Part shown: piece by piece, positions 43,230 to 47,245 of the stretch
Numbering within the stretch: position 1 is the stretch's first letter
Layout: every line of letters begins with the position of its first letter
Source of the DNA: Variovorax sp.
Lineage (GTDB): Bacteria > Pseudomonadota > Gammaproteobacteria > Burkholderiales > Burkholderiaceae_C
Direction: 5' to 3'
Length of the DNA: 47,245 nucleotides
NCBI GenBank assembly: GCA_017744285.1
Contig: JAGIBP010000027.1
Location: 1-47,245, forward strand
Notes under the pieces: model-generated
Databases searched by the model: none
Told to the model about the DNA's origin: nothing
What the model saw: the letters and a program-made list of their open reading frames with translations, nothing else
Program-made: the position numbers and the translations under genes

Positions 43230-45125
43230 TCAGAAGGTGAAGCCGAAGCGAAAGTGCAGCCGGAAGTCCTTCACGTCGACCCCGTAGGCGAGGTCGATCG
43301 ACACCGGCCCGATCGGGCTCTTCCAGCGCGCGCCGACACCGACGCCGACCTTGGGCTGGAGATCGCCGACCTTGTCCGCGACCGCGCCGGCGTCGACGAA
43401 CACCGTGCTCTCCCAGTCGGTGAAGCGGCCGTCGTAGACGAAGGGGCGCTGCCACTCGACGCTCGCGACCCCCATGTAGCGCCCCGCGATGATGCTGCCC
43501 CCGGGCCGCACCGTGCCGATGGAGCGGAAGCTGTAGCCACGCACCGTGGTATCGCCGCCGGTCAGGAAAGCGAGCGTGCTCGGGATCTGCGCGCTGTCCT
43601 TGGCGACCAGCGCCCCGAGTTCCGCACGCAGCTGGATGCGGGCGTCGCGCGACTGCGTGCGGTCGGCGTTCTGCACCCGCCCGGCGGGCACGAAACCCAC
43701 CCAGCGCGCATAGGTTCGCGTGAAGGGTGCGCGCTCGCCGGTCAGCGTGTAGCCGGCGCCCAGTTCGAGTGCGATGCCCTGGCCGCGGGTGGGCGCCGAG
43801 GCGTTGTCGAAATAGCGGCCGGTCCAGTTCCAGTTGAGGCTGAAGGCCGACGCCGACGGCGGCGCATTGAAGCCGTGGTTCTGCGCGTAGTCGTACTGCA
43901 TGAAGAGGCTGCGATCGATGTGATCGGTGCCCTTGCTCTCGCCGCCGCGCAGGCGCCCGCTGTCGACCGTGTAGCTGCCCGAGACCTCGCTCTTGAGCTG
44001 GGCCGACCCGAAGGTGCGCCAGCCGCTGTCGCGCGGGACGGCGCTCCACTCGGTGCCCAGCGATTGCGTGTCGCGGTCCACGGACAGCCGCGACACCGCG
44101 CGCCAGCCGAGCAGCGGCATCTGATTGTGGATGTGGTCGGCCGAGAAGCGCGCGCCGCTGTCGGTGGTGATCCCGGCGCCGAGCACCACGCGCTGCAGCG
44201 GCGCCTCGCGCACCTGCGCGATGACCGGCGCCGCGAGCGGATCGGTCTCGTGGGTGTCCAGCGTGAGGAACACCGAATCGAAAAAGCCGCTGGACGCCAG
44301 GCGCTGCTGCGCGTCGAGCAGCTGCTGCTGGTCGTAGTCGGAGCCGCTCGGCACGCGCGCGATGCGGCGGATCGCGTCGGGGTCGTAGCGCTCGTAGCCG
44401 CGCACCACGAGCGGACCGAAACGGTAGGCCGGGCCCGAGGCGTAGGTGGCGCTCAGGCGGGCTTCGCCGCGGTCGGCGTCGATCTCGGCGCGGCTGGCGG
44501 TGATGCTGCCGGTCGGATAGCGCCTGGCCGTGAGGCTGCGCAACGCGCCCGCCTTGGCGTTGTCCCATGCCTGCTGGCTGAAGGGCTGGCCCTGGCGCAG
44601 CGGCCAGTCCGCGCGGATCGCCTCGCGCCGCGCCCCGGATTCGGGCGTCTCGGCGATCGGGCCGGTGAAGTCGATCCGCACGTCGCTCACGTGCGTGAGC
44701 TCGCCGGGCACGACCGTGATCCGGACCTCGCGCGGCGCCTTGCCCTCCGGCGTTTCGCGCAGCTCCAGCGTGAGCGTGGGCGTGAAGTAGCCCATCGTGT
44801 TGAGCAGCTCGCGCGCATTGCCCTCGGCGGCGACCATCAGGCGCGAGATCTCGACCGGGCCCAGGTCGTCGAGCTGGCGGTAGCGCTGGATCTCGAGGTT
44901 GTGCACCAGGACGTCGCGCACCGTGTCGGGCGCCCGCACATCGACCGTGAAGGCCTCGCGTCCGGAGCCATTCGACGCGCTCGCCACCGGGCTGGCGGCA
45001 TCGCGCTCCTCGGGTTCGCTTTTCGGCAGCAGGCTGCATCCCTGCAAAAGAAGGATGCCTGCAAACAACAACGCCGGCATCCAAGCCGGCGTGAGAGATG
45101 AAACAACCCGACGCACCCCGCGCAT
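43230..45125 (-). CDS. tamA: Outer-membrane assembly factor TamA
   Basis: A 631-residue Omp85-family protein. POTRA domains cover about residues 57-285 (FTVDVRAPDTVRDVLVHNLE, VPGELTHVSDVRIDFTG, SGPAYRFGPLVVRGYERYD) and the 16-strand barrel follows, with the conserved TGGDTTVRGYSFRSIG (loop 6) and VGVGVGARWKSPIGPVSIDL, ending FRLHFRFGFTF with the terminal aromatic. Unlike E. coli TamA, the N-terminus looks like a lipoprotein signal: ALLFAGILLLQGCSLLPK, with a possible lipidated Cys30. A 7-bp inverted repeat surrounds the internal ATG at codon 16 (plus about 45072-45091). It is followed immediately by tamB. Confidence 0.94.
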   Translation of the reverse strand: MRGVRRVVSSLTPAWMPALLFAGILLLQGCSLLPKSEPEERDAASPVASASNGSGREAFTVDVRAPDTVRDVLVHNLEIQRYRQLDDLGPVEISRLMVAAEGNARELLNTMGYFTPTLTLELRETPEGKAPREVRITVVPGELTHVSDVRIDFTGPIAETPESGARREAIRADWPLRQGQPFSQQAWDNAKAGALRSLTARRYPTGSITASRAEIDADRGEARLSATYASGPAYRFGPLVVRGYERYDPDAIRRIARVPSGSDYDQQQLLDAQQRLASSGFFDSVFLTLDTHETDPLAAPVIAQVREAPLQRVVLGAGITTDSGARFSADHIHNQMPLLGWRAVSRLSVDRDTQSLGTEWSAVPRDSGWRTFGSAQLKSEVSGSYTVDSGRLRGGESKGTDHIDRSLFMQYDYAQNHGFNAPPSASAFSLNWNWTGRYFDNASAPTRGQGIALELGAGYTLTGERAPFTRTYARWVGFVPAGRVQNADRTQSRDARIQLRAELGALVAKDSAQIPSTLAFLTGGDTTVRGYSFRSIGTVRPGGSIIAGRYMGVASVEWQRPFVYDGRFTDWESTVFVDAGAVADKVGDLQPKVGVGVGARWKSPIGPVSIDLAYGVDVKDFRLHFRFGFTF

Positions 45126-45159
45126 TCTGACAGCATGGGGCGCCGCCTCGGGCGCTTTG

Positions 45160-46347
45160 CTATTTGGAAAGCAGGCGCATCGCCTCTTCGAGCCCGCGCA
45201 AGGTCAGCGGGAACATGCGGTGCGACACCAGCTGCTGGATCACCGCGATGCTCTGGCGGTACTGCCACACGCCCTGCGGCTCGGGATTGATCCACGCGAA
45301 CTTCGGGAAGGCGTGCGTGAGGCGCTGCAGCCACTCGGCGCCGGCTTCCTCGTTGTTGTATTCGACGCTGCCGCCGGGCTGCAGGATCTCGTAGGGGCTC
45401 ATGGTCGCATCGCCGACGAAGATCAGCTTGTAGTCCTTGTTGTACTTGCGCAGGATGTCCCACGTGGCGAACTTCTCGGAGAAGCGGCGCCGGTTGTTCT
45501 TCCACATGAAGTCGTAGACGCAGTTGTGGAAGTAGTAGAACTCCAGGTGCTTGAACTCCGTCTTCACGGCCGAGAAGAGCTCTTCCACGCGCTGGATGTG
45601 CTCGTCCATCGTGCCGCCCACGTCCATCAGCAGCAGCACCTTGACATTGTTGTGGCGCTCGGGCCGCATCTGGATGTCGAGGTAGCCAGCGTTCGCGGCG
45701 GTCTTGCTGATGGTCTCGTCGAGGTCGAGCTCGTCCTCGTGGCCCTCGCGCGCGAACTTGCGCAGCTTGCGCAGGGCCATCTTGATGTTGCGGGTGCCGA
45801 GCTCCTGGCTGTCGTCGTAGTCCTTGTAGGCGCGCTGGTCCCAGACCTTGACCGCGCTCTTGTTCTTGCCCGCGCCGCCGATGCGGATGCCCTGCGGGTT
45901 GTAGCCGCCGTGGCCGAAGGGCGAGGTGCCTCCCGTGCCGATCCACTTGCTGCCGCCTTCGTGGCGCTCCTTCTGCTCCTCGAAGCGCTTCTTGAGCGTC
46001 TCCATGAGCTCGTCCCAGCCCATCTTCTCGATCTTGGCCTTCTCCTCGGCGGTGAACTCGCGCTCCAGCGTCTTGCGCAGCCAGTCGAGCGGCACCTCCT
46101 TGGTGAAGTCGGCCAGCATCTCCACGCCCTTGAAGTAGGCGGCAAAGGCGCGGTCGAACTTGTCGTAGTGCTTCTCGTCCTTCACCAGCGCGGTGCGCGA
46201 GAGGTAGTAGAAGTCGTCAAGGCCGAACGCGTCTTCGGAGTTCGGGCCGACGACGTCGGCCTGCAGGGCCTCGAGCAGCGTCAGGTATTCCTTGACCGAC
46301 ACCGGCAGCTTGGCTGCGCGCAGGGTGTAGAAGAAGTCGATCAGCAT
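45160..46347 (-). CDS. VWA-domain protein (CoxE-like)
   Basis: A 395-residue cytoplasmic protein with a C-terminal von Willebrand A domain, commonly paired with a MoxR-type AAA+ ATPase. The N-terminal region (LIDFFYTLRAAKLPVSVKEY) and a charged middle (GGTSPFGHGGYNPQGIRIGG) are typical of this group. The metal-site motif reads LLLMDVGGTMDEH, so the usual DxSxS is DxGxT; GDATMSPYEI is the later site. It is expected to act with the upstream MoxR as a chaperone or metal-insertion pair; the client is unknown. It lies 6 bp after the GNAT gene and 34 bp before tamA. Confidence 0.9.
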   Translation of the reverse strand: MLIDFFYTLRAAKLPVSVKEYLTLLEALQADVVGPNSEDAFGLDDFYYLSRTALVKDEKHYDKFDRAFAAYFKGVEMLADFTKEVPLDWLRKTLEREFTAEEKAKIEKMGWDELMETLKKRFEEQKERHEGGSKWIGTGGTSPFGHGGYNPQGIRIGGAGKNKSAVKVWDQRAYKDYDDSQELGTRNIKMALRKLRKFAREGHEDELDLDETISKTAANAGYLDIQMRPERHNNVKVLLLMDVGGTMDEHIQRVEELFSAVKTEFKHLEFYYFHNCVYDFMWKNNRRRFSEKFATWDILRKYNKDYKLIFVGDATMSPYEILQPGGSVEYNNEEAGAEWLQRLTHAFPKFAWINPEPQGVWQYRQSIAVIQQLVSHRMFPLTLRGLEEAMRLLSK

Positions 46348-46353
46348 GGCGAA

Positions 46354-46962
46354 TCACTCCCGGGCCTGTGGCCGAGGCTTGTCGATCAGGTAGTTCAGTT
46401 GCGCGCGCACCTCGGGCCATTCGCCCGCGCGCAGGCTGTACATCACGGTGTCGCGGATCGTGCCGTCGCGGCGCAGCGCGTGGCCGCGGATCACGCCGTC
46501 CTTCCTGGCGCCGAGGCGCTCGATCGCGCGCTGCGATGCATGGTTGAAGTTGTCGGTGCGCCAGCCCACGACGTGGCAGCCGAGCGCATCGAAGGCATGC
46601 GTGAGCAGCAGCAGCTTGCAGGTGGTGTTGACGTGCGTGCGCTGGGCGCGCCTGGCGTACCAGGTGTAGCCGATCTCGACGCGCTTCACCGCCGGCAGGA
46701 TGTCGTGGTAGCTCGTGCTGCCGAGCACCGCGCCCGAGGCCTCGTCGAGCACCGCGAAGGCGAAGCGGTTGCCATCGTCGCGCATCTTCAGCGCGTTCTC
46801 GATGTAGGCGCGCGTTTCGTGCGGCTGCGGCACCGAGGTCACGCGGATATTCCACAACTCGCCGTCGGCGGCCGCGGCGCGCAGGCCTTCTTCGTGCGCG
46901 AGCGACAGGGGCACCAGGGCGATGCCGCGTGCCTTCAGGGTGACGGGTTCGACGAAGGCCAT
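46354..46962 (-). CDS. GNAT-family N-acetyltransferase (RimJ/RimL type)
   Basis: A 202-residue GNAT fold: an N-terminal LKARGIALVPLSLAHEEGLR strand-helix, GSTSYHDILPAVKRVEIGYT as the beta-4 acceptor region, WYARRAQRTHVNTTCKLLLL as the acetyl-CoA pyrophosphate loop, and NHASQRAIERLGARKDGVIR, the RimJ/L hallmark. It probably acetylates an N-terminal or small-molecule amine; the substrate is unknown. It is inserted between moxR (10 bp) and the VWA gene (6 bp), an unexpected place. Confidence 0.9.
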   Translation of the reverse strand: MAFVEPVTLKARGIALVPLSLAHEEGLRAAAADGELWNIRVTSVPQPHETRAYIENALKMRDDGNRFAFAVLDEASGAVLGSTSYHDILPAVKRVEIGYTWYARRAQRTHVNTTCKLLLLTHAFDALGCHVVGWRTDNFNHASQRAIERLGARKDGVIRGHALRRDGTIRDTVMYSLRAGEWPEVRAQLNYLIDKPRPQARE

Positions 46963-46972
46963 CGCGCTCGCC

Positions 46973-47245
46973 TTATCGGTTGTGGCGTTGCATGAAGACG
47001 AGTTTCTCGAAGAGCGTCACGTCCTGCTCGTTCTTGAGCAGCGCGCCCACCAGCGGCGGCACGGCGACCTTGTCGTCCTTGCTTTGCAGCGCTTCGAGCG
47101 GGATGTCCTCGGCGACCAGCAGCTTGAGCCAGTCGAGGAGTTCGGACGTCGAGGGCTTCTTCTTCAGGCCGGGCAGGTTGCGCACGTCGTAGAAGGTCTT
47201 CATCGCCGCGGTGAGCAGCTCCTGCTTGAGGTCGGGGAAGTGCAC
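46973..47245 (-). CDS. MoxR-type AAA+ ATPase (3' end)
   Basis: The C-terminal 90 residues of a protein that continues past the window edge; the first codon seen is an internal valine, not a start. HFPDLKQELLTAAMKTFYDV and RNLPGLKKKPSTSELLDWLK match the C-terminal lid of MoxR ATPases, including the sensor-2 region. The Walker motifs are outside the window. The VWA partner lies two genes downstream. Confidence 0.88.
   Translation of the reverse strand: MHFPDLKQELLTAAMKTFYDVRNLPGLKKKPSTSELLDWLKLLVAEDIPLEALQSKDDKVAVPPLVGALLKNEQDVTLFEKLVFMQRHNR

Noticed and set aside
39181..45084. A single open frame of 1967 codons on the minus strand
   Set aside because: Only the part from ATG 43227 is TamB. 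The upstream part is an out-of-frame reading of tamA, arginine/alanine-rich and without family features.

Overview
GC-rich chromosomal DNA, gene-dense, with no mobile element, integrase, CRISPR array or rRNA operon that I can see. Gene content and order (dusB-fis-purH, yqgE-ruvX-pyrR-pyrB-pyrC'-plsC, pilGHIJ-chpA behind a rubredoxin, tamA-tamB behind a MoxR/VWA pair, an IscR-type regulator ending in a VNAPNSVFAL tail) point to a betaproteobacterium of the Burkholderiales, probably Comamonadaceae (Variovorax-like). This is inferred from recalled family sequences and gene orders, not from a search.

Layout. 1-4.9 kb: the 3' part of ruvB, a YhhN-type membrane protein, a two-gene block joining a PlcP/LpxH-like metallophosphoesterase to an MGDG-synthase-like glycosyltransferase, a small lipoprotein and an exported intradiol dioxygenase. 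4.9-7 kb: tRNA-Met(CAT) with promoter and terminator on the minus strand, then an ECF-type sigma factor coupled to a proline-rich membrane protein. 7-11.5 kb (minus): enoyl-CoA hydratase, M61 peptidase, DsbC and a UbiH-type hydroxylase. 11.6-17.2 kb: a MOSC protein, YchF, a DedA-like protein (minus), then dusB-fis-purH. 17.3-20 kb (minus): ThiD-like kinase, hemL and a small barrel-like exported protein. 20.1-30.3 kb: rubredoxin and the type IV pilus chemosensory operon pilG-pilH-pilI-pilJ-chpA. 30.3-36.3 kb: photolyase (minus), then a tightly coupled yqgE-ruvX-pyrR-pyrB-pyrC'-plsC operon. 36.3-39.2 kb (minus): a NadM-Nudix fusion, an IscR paralogue without cluster cysteines, two small exported proteins and tRNA-Arg(CCT). 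39.2-47.2 kb (minus): moxR (partial), a GNAT acetyltransferase, a VWA protein, tamA and tamB.

Most of the window is housekeeping. The points I find most worth a second look are: (1) a predicted phosphate-starvation lipid-remodelling pair (PlcP-like plus MGDG-type glycosyltransferase) preceded by four half-sites at an exact 11-bp period that resemble Pho boxes; (2) an IscR paralogue that has lost all three Fe-S cysteines; (3) a sigma factor / proline-rich membrane protein pair with a perfect palindrome in its promoter region; (4) a dihydroorotase homologue without its metal ligands, coupled to pyrB; (5) a recurring -10-like hexamer 5-9 nt before the start codon at several genes, suggesting leaderless transcripts; and (6) a ThiD-like kinase whose substrate and catalytic motifs have diverged. 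No complete novel defence or mobile system is visible.
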